From Acidobacteriota bacterium (GTDB lineage: Bacteria > Acidobacteriota > Terriglobia > Bryobacterales > Bryobacteraceae), in assembly GCA_026394075.1 (NCBI GenBank), contig JAPKYX010000129.1:1-33439 (forward strand): a stretch of DNA of 33,439 nt. Reading direction: 5' to 3'. Made by a program: the position numbers and the translations under genes. Shown piece by piece: positions 16,102 through 23,846 of the stretch. Position 1 is the first letter of the stretch. Each line of letters starts with the position of its first letter. The notes beneath the pieces are model-generated. The model was not told the DNA's origin. It did no database searches and saw only the letters and a program-made list of their open reading frames with translations.

Positions 16102-16107
16102 ATTCTG
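16102..16107 (-). promoter_or_regulatory. -10-like hexamer for the small-membrane-protein/rph/rdgB operon
   Basis: On the minus strand this is CAGAAT, ending exactly six bases before the ATG at 16095, with no Shine-Dalgarno sequence in between. The octamer AGAATTCT followed by three bases and ATG is shared with trpD (19281, minus). A leaderless transcript is inferred. Confidence 0.35.
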
Positions 16108-16116
16108 TATCGATGC

Positions 16117-16122
16117 TACCAT
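16117..16122 (+). promoter_or_regulatory. Extended -10-like element for the lipoprotein gene
   Basis: TGC-TACCAT (16114-16122) has the extended -10 form. Its TACCAT hexamer ends seven bases before the GTG at 16130, which lacks a Shine-Dalgarno sequence. It resembles TGC-TAAAAT before the efflux operon (411-419). It lies back to back with the minus-strand element at 16102-16107, so both divergent promoters would fit in the 34 bp between the two start codons. Confidence 0.35.
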
Positions 16123-16129
16123 CGCGGTC

Positions 16130-16537
16130 GTGAGAGCGATCACGACAGTCATTACATTGCGCCGCCGGGCACTATTGGCGGTGCCGCTGGCATTTGCCGC
16201 CGTGCTGGCGGGGTGCGGCGCCAAGCCCGCTGCTTCGCTGCCAGCCCGCGTGGGCGAGTGGACACTCGCTAGCTCCGAAGCCTCCACCACGATCCCGCCG
16301 GTGCTGGCGCAATTGGGCCACCGGGCGACCAAGGTATGCGATTACCAGGGACCAACGCCCATTCGCGTGACGGCCCATGAGATGAACTCCGAGACCGTGG
16401 CTTTTGAGGCGCTCCAGAAATGGGTGGCCGAACCCGGCACGCTGCCGCTGCAGCGCAAGCAGTTCCTGTTGATCCCGGCGTCACCGGACAAAGCGGCCTT
16501 AACGCGCTTCACCCAAGCTCTGGCGGCCAGTTTCTAG
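16130..16537 (+). CDS. Lipoprotein of unknown function
   Basis: This is a 135-residue protein with a basic N-region (ITLRRR), a hydrophobic stretch and the lipobox VLAGC, followed by Gly-Ala-Lys-Pro. It should therefore be lipid-anchored to a membrane facing the periplasm. The mature part starts with [17 protein letters not shown] and contains [17 protein letters not shown] and AFEALQKW. This resembles small periplasmic proteins of Acidobacteriota that I cannot name with confidence. GTG at 16130 is the proposed start because a -10-like element lies seven bases upstream; a TTG nearer the signal peptide is an alternative. It is 10 bp from the transglutaminase gene and probably co-transcribed with it. 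Confidence 0.65.
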   Translation: MRAITTVITLRRRALLAVPLAFAAVLAGCGAKPAASLPARVGEWTLASSEASTTIPPVLAQLGHRATKVCDYQGPTPIRVTAHEMNSETVAFEALQKWVAEPGTLPLQRKQFLLIPASPDKAALTRFTQALAASF

Positions 16538-16547
16538 GGGCGCACCC

Positions 16548-18308
16548 TTGAAGACGCTCACCCAGTTCAATCGCATCATTCTGATCGCGCTGCTGTGGTG
16601 CGGCTGGGCCAGCGCGCTTGGCTCCGACGCGCTGGCAGGGCGCGATCTGGCCTTGGTGGGCGCGATGTTGGCCGGGGCGTCACTGCTGAAGTGGCGGCTG
16701 GGCGTGGGCTTGCTGGCGCTGGGTGGGTTGGTGGTGGGCGCGTTCTTTTCCGGGGGGCCGCTGTACCTGGCCTGGGCGCTGCTGTTTGTGATTTTGGCGG
16801 TGCTGGCGCTGATGGGCGGGCAGATTCCGGCCGGTGGTCAACTGCCGCGGGGCGCGGTGTGGCGCTTGGTGACGCTGGCCTTCTCGATGACGTTCGGCAT
16901 CGTGCTGCTGGGCGGGCTGCTGTTCTTCCTGCTGCCGCGCACGGCCCGCACGGCCTATCAGCACTTCGCTCCGCGCCAGATGCTGGTGGGCGGCTTTGGC
17001 AATCAAGTGCTGCTGGGCCGATTGGCGGATATCAAGCGGCGGACGACGCCCGTGCTGCACGTCCGGGCGTTTGATTCTGATGGGCGCGTGCCGCCGCTGA
17101 AGTGGCGCGGTACTGCGTTGCGCGAATTTGACGGACGCCGCTGGTGGTCTCCCCCGGAGCGGGGCCGAGCGCTCTACCCGGAGCAAGGCCTGATCCGCGT
17201 GGCGGACGACGCCCAGCGCTGGCGGGCGGGCAAGCGTTTCGCCTACGAGGTCCACCAGCAGTACGTGGCGGCCGATGTGCTGTTTATTGCCGGTACTCCC
17301 GAGTTTGTGCAGACCAGTGTCGTCCCCTTGTGGCGGACTTCGGAAGGGGCGCTGCGGACCGGCCTGGCCAATCAGGATGGGGTTCGTTTTGGCGTGAATA
17401 GCTTTCTCAATGGAGCGCTTCTGGAGGTGCCGCCGCTGGGCGCCGAGACGCGGCTGGAGTACTTGAAGCTGCCTCCGCTAGACCCGCGGGTGATCGCCCT
17501 GGCGCGCCAATTGAAAACTCCGGCGGCCATTGAGAACTACCTGCGTACGCAGTTTGCTTACACACTGGATGGCGTGGGCTCCCCGGTGGATGATCCGCTG
17601 GCCCATTTTCTATTTGAGCGCCGGGCGGGGCATTGCGAGTATTTCGCTTCGGCCATGGCGGCCATGCTGCGCGCCGTGGACGTGCCATCCCGGGTGATCA
17701 CCGGCTTCCAGGGTGGTGAGTTCAACCCGTACTCCAAGTGGACGGTCCTGCGTGCCTCCGATGCTCACGCCTGGGTGGAGGCCTTTATTGAAGGCCGCGG
17801 CTGGGTGACGTTTGACCCGACGCCCGCTGATCCGAACCCGGTGCCGGTGACGTGGAGCTGGATGTACATGGATGCGCTCGATACCTATTGGCGGGACTGG
17901 GTGCTGAGCTACACGCTCGATCAGCAATTGACGCTGGCCGCTCGCCTGGATGGCTGGCGGCTGGATTTCTCGACCGAATGGGCCGGGCGGGCACCTTGGA
18001 TGGCGCTGGGCGCTGGTGGCGCGATTGCGGCGATGTTGCTGCTGTGGCGCATGCTGCCCGCCTGGAAGCGACGCCGCCAACCGGAGACTGAGGCCGCTCG
18101 ACTGTATGCCGAAATGCTGGGCCAACTGCGCCGTCGAGGAGTCGAGAAGCCGGCCTGGATGACCCCGGCCGAGTTTGCCGCCCATCTGCCGGACACGGCG
18201 TGGCGGCCGGCGGCATTGCAGATTACGGAGCTCTACACCGGCATGCGCTGGAGCCGGGAGCGCCCGGGGGCGGGTCCGGCCATCCGGCAGTTGCTTAAAC
18301 AGCTTTAA
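16548..18308 (+). CDS. TgpA-type membrane transglutaminase-like protein
   Basis: This 586-residue inner-membrane protein has several N-terminal membrane segments (about residues 7-25, 28-65, 70-90 and 105-130). A large periplasmic domain with the transglutaminase-like fold follows, then a further membrane segment (about 483-503) and a cytoplasmic C-terminal DUF4129-like tail. The catalytic Cys-His-Asp triad is intact: Cys363 (RRAGHCEYFASAM), His407 (ASDAHAWVEAF) and Asp423 (VTFDPTPADP). In the TgpA family the usual partners are a MoxR ATPase and a DUF58 protein; neither is adjacent, and a lipoprotein gene precedes it instead. The physiological substrate is unknown. The start is TTG at 16548 with AGGGG 7-11 nt upstream. 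The last 14 bp overlap the end of trpD on the opposite strand. Confidence 0.88.
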   Translation: MKTLTQFNRIILIALLWCGWASALGSDALAGRDLALVGAMLAGASLLKWRLGVGLLALGGLVVGAFFSGGPLYLAWALLFVILAVLALMGGQIPAGGQLPRGAVWRLVTLAFSMTFGIVLLGGLLFFLLPRTARTAYQHFAPRQMLVGGFGNQVLLGRLADIKRRTTPVLHVRAFDSDGRVPPLKWRGTALREFDGRRWWSPPERGRALYPEQGLIRVADDAQRWRAGKRFAYEVHQQYVAADVLFIAGTPEFVQTSVVPLWRTSEGALRTGLANQDGVRFGVNSFLNGALLEVPPLGAETRLEYLKLPPLDPRVIALARQLKTPAAIENYLRTQFAYTLDGVGSPVDDPLAHFLFERRAGHCEYFASAMAAMLRAVDVPSRVITGFQGGEFNPYSKWTVLRASDAHAWVEAFIEGRGWVTFDPTPADPNPVPVTWSWMYMDALDTYWRDWVLSYTLDQQLTLAARLDGWRLDFSTEWAGRAPWMALGAGGAIAAMLLLWRMLPAWKRRRQPETEAARLYAEMLGQLRRRGVEKPAWMTPAEFAAHLPDTAWRPAALQITELYTGMRWSRERPGAGPAIRQLLKQL

Positions 18309-19281
18309 GTTGATCCACTTTGGCCCGGGCCGCGCCGGAATCAATCGCCGCCGCCGCTTGCGCCATGCCATCCAGCCAGTTCGCCGCCGCCCCGGCGGTC
18401 ACGAGCGCGGCAGCCGAGTTCACCAGCACGATGTCGCGCCATGCGCCCGGTGCGCCACCCAGAACCGCGTGCGCCGCAGCTAGCGGATCGCCCCGCAGCG
18501 CCTCGATGGTGGCGCGCGGTACGCCGAAGTCCTCGGGGGTGAGCGTGAACTGCTCGCCACCCACCCGCCAGGCGGTCGTGGGTCCAGTGGTGGTGATCTC
18601 GTCCAGGCCATCGGAGCCATGCACCACCAGGCCCTGCTTGAGGCCCAACCGGTGCAGACTTTCGGCCATCAGTGCAGCTGCCTGAAGCGTGGGCGCACCC
18701 ACTACTTGCGCCCTTGCGCCCGCCGGGTTGGTCAGCGGACCCAGGAGGTTAAACGCCGTCCGCATCCGCAGTTCCTGCCGCGCCGCTGACGCATGTTTCA
18801 TGGCCGGATGGATGGCTGGGGCGAACAGGAAGCCGATGCCTACCTGCTCAATCGCCCGCGCGGATTCCTCGGGGCTCATGTCGATGCGGACGCCCAGGGC
18901 CTCCATCAGGTCGGCGCTGCCGAAGCGCGAAGAGACGCTGCGATTGCCGTGCTTGGCCACGGCCACTCCCGCCCCCGCCACCACGAAGGCGGCGATGGTG
19001 GAGATGTTGATGGTCCCGCTGGCATCGCCGCCGGTGCCGCAGGTGTCCACCAGCGGTCCGTCGGTGCGCACCCTCACGCGGTTGGCCTTGCCCCGCATCA
19101 CGCGGGCGAACCCGGTGAGCTCATCCGCGGTCTCCCCCTTGGTCTTCAAAGCGGCCAGAAACGCGGCGATTTGGGGGGTGGAAGCCTGGCCGTCCAGGAT
19201 GAACTGCATGGCCTGCTGGGCTTCCAGCTCAGAAAGTGATTCGCGCGCGGTGAGTTTGGTCAGGTAGGGGAGCAGTGGCAT
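18295..19281 (-). CDS. trpD: Anthranilate phosphoribosyltransferase
   Basis: This 328-residue enzyme transfers phosphoribosyl from PRPP to anthranilate, the second committed step of tryptophan biosynthesis. The diagnostic motifs are CGTGGDASGTINIST (81-95, PRPP binding), KHGNRSVSSRFGSADLMEALG (110-130, in two parts), GPLTNPAGA in the anthranilate site region, and GSDGLDEIT for the metal-binding acidic pair. The length is typical. No other trp gene is nearby, so it is separated from the pathway cluster. The ATG at 19281 has no Shine-Dalgarno sequence; a TAGAAT hexamer ends six bases upstream. It diverges from sucC across 19 bp, and its 3' end overlaps the transglutaminase gene by 14 bp. Confidence 0.95.
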   Translation of the reverse strand: MPLLPYLTKLTARESLSELEAQQAMQFILDGQASTPQIAAFLAALKTKGETADELTGFARVMRGKANRVRVRTDGPLVDTCGTGGDASGTINISTIAAFVVAGAGVAVAKHGNRSVSSRFGSADLMEALGVRIDMSPEESARAIEQVGIGFLFAPAIHPAMKHASAARQELRMRTAFNLLGPLTNPAGARAQVVGAPTLQAAALMAESLHRLGLKQGLVVHGSDGLDEITTTGPTTAWRVGGEQFTLTPEDFGVPRATIEALRGDPLAAAHAVLGGAPGAWRDIVLVNSAAALVTAGAAANWLDGMAQAAAAIDSGAARAKVDQLKAV

Positions 19282-19283
19282 GT

Positions 19284-19293
19284 TAGAATTCTA
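19284..19293. promoter_or_regulatory. Palindromic -10 element shared by trpD and sucC
   Basis: TAGAATTCTA is a perfect 10-bp palindrome in the 19 bp between the trpD and sucC start codons, so TAGAAT appears as a -10-like hexamer on both strands. For trpD the hexamer ends six bases before the ATG; for sucC it ends 11 bases before the ATG. Transcripts in both directions would be leaderless or have a leader of about 5 nt. Neither gene has a Shine-Dalgarno sequence. No good -35 is visible for either direction. Bidirectional promoters formed by symmetric -10 sequences are known in bacteria; this case is inferred. Confidence 0.45.
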
Positions 19294-19300
19294 GTTTCCG

Positions 19301-20458
19301 ATGAAAATCCATGAGTATCAGGCCAAGGGTCTTTTGGCCAAGTACAGCGTCCCTGTGCCCCGGGGCGAGGTGTGCTTTACACCGGACGAGGCGGAGTTGG
19401 CAGCCAAGGCTCTTGGCGGGAAGGTAGTCGTCAAGGCGCAAATCCACGCCGGCGGCCGCGGCAAGGGTGGCGGCGTCAAGCTGGCCCATTCCGTGGAAGA
19501 CGCGGTGGAGCGCACCAAGCAGATCCTGGGCATGACGCTGATCACGCACCAGACCGGGCCCGAAGGCCGCCTGGTGAAGCGCGTGTTGGTGGAAGAACAG
19601 CTGCCCATTGCCAAAGAATTCTATCTTGGCATTACGCTGGACCGGGCGACCGGCAAGAACGTCGTCATGGCGTCCAGCGAAGGCGGCGTCGAGATCGAGG
19701 AAGTGGCCGCCCACAGCCCGGAAAAGATTCTGAAGGAACCGCTTGAGCCCGGCCTGGGCCTGGGAGCGTACCAAGCCCGCAAGCTGGCGTTTGGCATCGG
19801 CATTCCCGCAGCCAGCGTCAACTCAGCCGTCGCGACCATGCAGGCGCTTGTCAAGGCTTACGACGCCTACGATTGTTCACTGGCCGAGATCAACCCGTTG
19901 ATCCTGACCTCCGATGGCCGCGTGGTGGCGCTGGACGCCAAGATCACGCTGGACGACAACGCCCTGTTCCGTCACAAGGACCTGCTGGAACTGCGGGACT
20001 TTGAAGAAGAAGATCCGCTGGAAGTGGAAGCCAGCAAGTTCTCGCTTAACTACATCAAGCTGGACGGCAACGTCGCTTGCATGGTGAACGGCGCGGGTTT
20101 GGCGATGGCCACCATGGACATCATCAAGTACGCGGGCGGCAGCCCGGCCAACTTCCTGGATGTCGGCGGCGGCGCCAATGCCGATCAGATCAAGAATGCA
20201 TTCCGCATTCTGCTGTCTGACCCCAGCGTGAAGGCCGTGCTGATCAATATCTTTGGCGGCATTCTGCGCTGTGACGTGCTGGCGACGGGCGTCGTCAATG
20301 CGGCGCGGGAACTGGGCTTCAAGATCCCGGTGGTGGTGCGCATGGAAGGCACCAACGTCGCAGAGGGCAAGAAGATTCTGGTTGAGAGCGGGTTCAACTT
20401 TATGGTGGCCGATGGCATGAAGGACGCCGCGGAGAAAGTCGTGGCGGTGGCCAAATAA
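19301..20458 (+). CDS. sucC: Succinate-CoA ligase, beta subunit
   Basis: This 385-residue subunit contains the ATP-grasp domain. With SucD it converts succinyl-CoA and ADP or GDP plus phosphate to succinate and NTP in the TCA cycle. It starts with the family block [19 protein letters not shown]. Then come [18 protein letters not shown] (nucleotide-binding loop, about 43-60), AEINPLI with the metal-binding Glu/Asn, [35 protein letters not shown], and [10 protein letters not shown] with [11 protein letters not shown], which contacts the alpha subunit. The length is normal. sucD follows after one base. The gene lacks a Shine-Dalgarno sequence. Confidence 0.96.
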   Translation: MKIHEYQAKGLLAKYSVPVPRGEVCFTPDEAELAAKALGGKVVVKAQIHAGGRGKGGGVKLAHSVEDAVERTKQILGMTLITHQTGPEGRLVKRVLVEEQLPIAKEFYLGITLDRATGKNVVMASSEGGVEIEEVAAHSPEKILKEPLEPGLGLGAYQARKLAFGIGIPAASVNSAVATMQALVKAYDAYDCSLAEINPLILTSDGRVVALDAKITLDDNALFRHKDLLELRDFEEEDPLEVEASKFSLNYIKLDGNVACMVNGAGLAMATMDIIKYAGGSPANFLDVGGGANADQIKNAFRILLSDPSVKAVLINIFGGILRCDVLATGVVNAARELGFKIPVVVRMEGTNVAEGKKILVESGFNFMVADGMKDAAEKVVAVAK

Positions 20459-20459
20459 C

Positions 20460-21332
20460 ATGAGCGTTCTTGTTGATCAAAATACTCGCCTGATCGTTCA
20501 GGGCTTTACCGGCCGCGAAGGCACGTTCCACGCCACGCAAGCGATCGCTTATGGCACGCAGGTGGTGGGCGGCGTCACGCCCGGCAAGGGTGGCTCGACC
20601 CATCTGGACCGGCCCGTGTTCGACACCGTGGCCGACGCCGCGAAGGCTACTGGTGCCAACGCCAGTGTGATCTTCGTGCCGCCTCCGTTTGCCGCCGACG
20701 CCATCATGGAAGCGGTGGATGCGGAGCTGCCGCTGGTGGTCTGCATCACCGAAGGCATTCCGGCCAATGACATGACCAAGGTCTGGTCCTTCATGCGCGG
20801 CAAGAAGACGCGCCTGATCGGCCCCAACTGCCCGGGTGTCATCTCGCCCGGCAAGTGCAAGATCGGCATCATGCCCGCGCACATCCACTTGCCCGGCAAC
20901 GTCGGCGTGGTTTCGCGCTCCGGCACCTTGACCTATGAAGCCGTCGGTCAGCTGACCAAGCTGGGCATCGGCCAGTCCACCTGCATCGGCATCGGTGGTG
21001 ACCCGATCATCGGCACCAACTTTGTCGACGCCCTGACGCTGTTCAACGAAGACCCGGACACGCACGGCATCATCATGATTGGTGAGATCGGTGGCAGTGC
21101 GGAAGAGACTGCCGCCGCGTTCGTCAAAGCCAATGTGAAGAAGCCGGTGGTGGGCTTCATTTGCGGACAAACCGCGCCTCCTGGCCGCCGCATGGGCCAC
21201 GCCGGTGCCATCATCTCTGGTGGCTCGGGCAAGGCATCGGACAAGATGGCGGCCATGACCGAAGCGGGCATCAGTGTCTGTGTGTCGCCCGCCGACTTGG
21301 GCGCCACCCTCGCCCAGCGGATGGGCCTCTAG
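20460..21332 (+). CDS. sucD: Succinate-CoA ligase, alpha subunit
   Basis: This 290-residue subunit binds CoA and carries the phosphorylated histidine. The Rossmann-type N-terminal domain holds [19 protein letters not shown] and [11 protein letters not shown], the CoA-binding region. [20 protein letters not shown] is the next conserved block. His247 in [14 protein letters not shown] is the active-site histidine phosphorylated during catalysis. The length is typical. The start codon lies one base after the sucC stop, so the two subunits are translationally coupled. ndk follows 27 bp downstream, and its product interconverts the nucleotide made by this enzyme. Confidence 0.96.
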   Translation: MSVLVDQNTRLIVQGFTGREGTFHATQAIAYGTQVVGGVTPGKGGSTHLDRPVFDTVADAAKATGANASVIFVPPPFAADAIMEAVDAELPLVVCITEGIPANDMTKVWSFMRGKKTRLIGPNCPGVISPGKCKIGIMPAHIHLPGNVGVVSRSGTLTYEAVGQLTKLGIGQSTCIGIGGDPIIGTNFVDALTLFNEDPDTHGIIMIGEIGGSAEETAAAFVKANVKKPVVGFICGQTAPPGRRMGHAGAIISGGSGKASDKMAAMTEAGISVCVSPADLGATLAQRMGL

Positions 21333-21359
21333 AGTTTCCCAAACAAGAAGAAAAGAGCT

Positions 21360-21773
21360 ATGTCGCTAACTTTCGGAATTATCAAGCCCGACGCAGTCGC
21401 TGCGGGCAATGCGGGCAAGATTCTTGCTCTGATTGAAGCCAACGGATTCAAGTTGCGCGCCGTGCGCATGACCAAGCTGGCCAAGGACGAAGCCGAGGGC
21501 TTCTACGCGGTCCACCAGGGAAAGCCGTTCTTTGAGGGACTGGTCGAGTTCATGACGTCCGGCCCGTGCATCCTGCTGTGCCTGGAAAAAGAGAACGCTT
21601 TCGCTGAATGGCGCAAGCTGATGGGCGCCACCAACCCGGCCAACGCCGATGAGGGCACCATCCGCAAGCTGTTCGCCGAATCGATCGGCAAGAACGCCGC
21701 CCACGGTTCAGATTCGGAAGAGAACGCCGCCATTGAGCTGGCGTGGTTCTTCCGCGCCTACGAACTGGCGTAA
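21360..21773 (+). CDS. ndk: Nucleoside diphosphate kinase
   Basis: This 137-residue enzyme equilibrates nucleoside di- and triphosphates through a phosphohistidine. The motifs include TFGIIKPDAV at the N-terminus, FEGLVEFMTSGPCILLCLE, and the C-terminal KNAAHGSDSEENAAIELAWFF with the active-site His115. The length is normal. An A/G-rich stretch (AAGAAGAAAAGAG) precedes the ATG and serves as the ribosome binding site. It lies 27 bp after sucD on the same strand, so it is probably co-expressed with the TCA-cycle ligase whose NTP product it distributes. Confidence 0.96.
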   Translation: MSLTFGIIKPDAVAAGNAGKILALIEANGFKLRAVRMTKLAKDEAEGFYAVHQGKPFFEGLVEFMTSGPCILLCLEKENAFAEWRKLMGATNPANADEGTIRKLFAESIGKNAAHGSDSEENAAIELAWFFRAYELA

Positions 21774-21794
21774 GCCCCGACATCCAGGGCCATC

Positions 21795-22445
21795 ATGCTG
21801 CTGGACTACCTGAATCCGGAGATTCCGCCACACCTGCCGGTGGTGGAATCTCCGTTTGTCATTGCGACGCCCGAGAGCGTGAAGGGCTACGGCGAACTGG
21901 TCACCGACCCGCAATCCCACCCGGTGAAAATTGTCCGCTGGCCCGCTGCTGGATGGCGCGAGGTGGATGAGGATACGGGCGATGAAGCCGGCACCACCGA
22001 TGGGGTCTTTGCCTGCGGCTGGGACGGCGAACGCCTGATGGCCCGCAATGATGCCGTCGGTGGCCACTACGTCCTGGGCTTCTCTCGTCCGCCCGGCGAG
22101 ACTGGCGCGGCACTTCCGCTACCACCGCAACGTTTACTGCTGTGGCATGCCAACTATCACCCCGATGGTGGCCAATTGTTCTACCCGCAGGCTCCAGAAC
22201 CGTTCGTGGTGCCCCTGGCGCTCCCCGGCGATGACGTCCGGCCGGAGTACTTCAAAACCTTCTGGTTTGACGGCTCCTGCGGGCTCTATATTCACCCCAA
22301 TATCTGGCACGAAGGGGTGTTTCCGTGCGGCCTCGCCGGCCGCTACTTTGACCGTCAGGGCCGCGTCCACGCCCGGGTCAGTTGCCACTTCCCGCGCGAG
22401 TTCGGAGTGCTTCTGAGCGTGCCGCTGGGTCCGCCCGCCACCTGA
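21795..22445 (+). CDS. Ureidoglycolate lyase/hydrolase-family (AllA-like cupin) protein
   Basis: This is a 216-residue protein of the ureidoglycolate lyase family, a cupin-like fold; AllA cleaves ureidoglycolate to glyoxylate and urea. The recognisable part is residues about 110-205: WHANYHPDGGQLFYP, FVVPLALPGDDVRPEYFKTF, GLYIHPNIWHEGVFP and the terminal HARVSCHFPREFGVLLSVPL. His and Asp/Gln residues in these blocks match the family's substrate and metal pocket. At 216 residues it is longer than AllA (about 160-170), with an extra N-terminal domain. No allantoin-pathway genes are nearby, so another substrate is possible. It lies 21 bp after ndk, and its last 68 bp overlap the convergent gene at 22378-23688. 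Confidence 0.75.
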   Translation: MLLDYLNPEIPPHLPVVESPFVIATPESVKGYGELVTDPQSHPVKIVRWPAAGWREVDEDTGDEAGTTDGVFACGWDGERLMARNDAVGGHYVLGFSRPPGETGAALPLPPQRLLLWHANYHPDGGQLFYPQAPEPFVVPLALPGDDVRPEYFKTFWFDGSCGLYIHPNIWHEGVFPCGLAGRYFDRQGRVHARVSCHFPREFGVLLSVPLGPPAT

Positions 22446-23688
22446 TCTTGAGGGGAAGTGGCAGTTTTGCGGCCCCGAGTGGAAGCATGAACGTGGCGGC
22501 TCCGGCGCTTCGGTCCAGGTAGAGTTTCTCCTCACTGCTCTCAAACGACGACATTGAGCCCACCCGGTTCGAGCGTGCGGAATACCGTGTCACCCTAACG
22601 CCCGTCTCCACCCCGGATCCGGTGATCTGCTCGGCCGTGGCATCGAGCAGAACCCGCCGCCCGACGCCCACATGAGGATCCAGGCGCAGGCCAACAATGC
22701 GCGTGCGGTCATCTGGGCGCACATGGTTCAGCACCACTCGGGTCATCAAACGCGTACCGACAGGCAACTGAGATCCGTCAGAAAGAGTGACGGCGGAAGA
22801 AAGGCGCATGGCCACCGAATCGCCAGCCGTGAGGTTGGCCAGAGCTGTTTCGCCGCTAAGCTCCGTGGAGAAGGTACCCTCACGGACTCCCAGCCAGCTG
22901 CTGATGAGCCGGTGACCGGCGGCCGCAGCCTTGTGTTCGTCGCCGAAAGAGATGTCGGAGGTAACGGCATACTCGGCGCAACCCTGCCAAGTGGAGGACA
23001 GTGTGGATTGCCTTCCCCACCAATCGTGCATGACGGTGACGGCGGAGACCGGCACAATGTCAAAGGGTGGCTGATTAGCCTTGCGATTGTAGCGGAGCAT
23101 CGTCTCTGTGCGACGGGTGCCCACTGCGACCGGGATATCGTCTGCCTCTTTCCTGAACCAAAGGAGGCGAGGCTCAGTGGGCTCGACGGCGAACTCCCCA
23201 CGAAACGGAACCGTGGCGGAGGCCGTTGGGCCGCTCACCGTGAAATGGGAGTTGAGCGCCCCCATCTCGTAGCTGAACACAACCTCGCCGCTGGGACCTC
23301 GCTTGGCTTGGAGGATCGTAACTTCGCGATTTCCGACGGCGCTGCGCACAGTAGAGTACAAATCGCCGGTTGTACTGGCTCCGAAAGCCACTAGTCCATT
23401 GGGCGAATCCTGGCTCAGTTCCTGCCCGGGCCAGCCAAACACTTCGCCATCACCGACGATGCCGGTCTCGAATCGCAAGGTGTCCCGGGATTCTCGGCGC
23501 TTGCCGTCAATCGTATGCCGGTTAACCGACTTCACGCAGGTAAAATTGCGCAGTCGCTCTGATTGCTGACGCACAACCTGCGAGACCTTGATCAGCAGAG
23601 GCAACCATTCATCGCGCGGAAGGGTAGCCTCCTCCGCCGCTGCTACGGACTGCCAGCCGATGGTGGCCATGAGGGCGAGCGGAAGCAT
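22378..23688 (-). CDS. Secreted protein of unknown function, Acidobacteriota type
   Basis: This is a 436-residue protein with a short signal peptide (LPLALMATIGWQSVAAAEE). The N-terminal half begins with a helix and LRNFTCVKSVNRHTIDGKR, followed by DTLRFET, GEVFGWPG and GDLYSTVRSAVG. I recognise this as a module found in many acidobacterial secreted proteins, and a version of it forms the C-terminal end of the VWFA protein at 27121-30072. The C-terminal half (SGETALANLTAGDSVAMRLSSAV, GTRLMTRVVLNH) looks like beta-rich repeats. No function can be assigned. The start at 23688 is weakly supported; an ATG six codons later is possible. It is convergent with, and overlaps by 68 bp, the ureidoglycolate-lyase-like gene. 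Confidence 0.65.
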   Translation of the reverse strand: MLPLALMATIGWQSVAAAEEATLPRDEWLPLLIKVSQVVRQQSERLRNFTCVKSVNRHTIDGKRRESRDTLRFETGIVGDGEVFGWPGQELSQDSPNGLVAFGASTTGDLYSTVRSAVGNREVTILQAKRGPSGEVVFSYEMGALNSHFTVSGPTASATVPFRGEFAVEPTEPRLLWFRKEADDIPVAVGTRRTETMLRYNRKANQPPFDIVPVSAVTVMHDWWGRQSTLSSTWQGCAEYAVTSDISFGDEHKAAAAGHRLISSWLGVREGTFSTELSGETALANLTAGDSVAMRLSSAVTLSDGSQLPVGTRLMTRVVLNHVRPDDRTRIVGLRLDPHVGVGRRVLLDATAEQITGSGVETGVRVTRYSARSNRVGSMSSFESSEEKLYLDRSAGAATFMLPLGAAKLPLPLKIRWRADPAARSEALRTRAGSGN

Positions 23689-23781
23689 CCTGGTTTGAAG
23701 AATATCCTATCGCCGCGCGCTGAGCGCGGGGAGCAAAGCGGGCGTTGTTCCAGCATCAGGTCGCGCTGTAGAGAGTCCGAG

Positions 23782-23827
23782 CAAAAAGAAAGGCTCCGGC
23801 ACCTCCAATGGAGAGTGCCGGAGCCTT
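23782..23827 (-). terminator. Strong intrinsic terminator after the TonB receptor gene
   Basis: The hairpin has a 13-bp outer stem (AAGGCTCCGGCAC at 23790-23802 with its complement at 23815-23827) and a 4-bp inner stem CTCC/GGAG. The loop is AAT and there is one bulged base. On the minus strand it is followed by a T-rich run (TTCTTTTT, 23790-23783). It starts 20 nt after the TAA at 23847-23849, the stop of the receptor's corrected frame. This places the true end of that gene upstream of the terminator. Confidence 0.9.
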
Positions 23828-23846
23828 CTATGCTCGAAACGCCGCG

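Noticed and set aside
23707-23846. Out-of-frame C-terminal extension of the TonB receptor
   Set aside because: It reads through the strong terminator at 23782-23827 and does not resemble the family, whereas the +1 frame ends properly at 23847.
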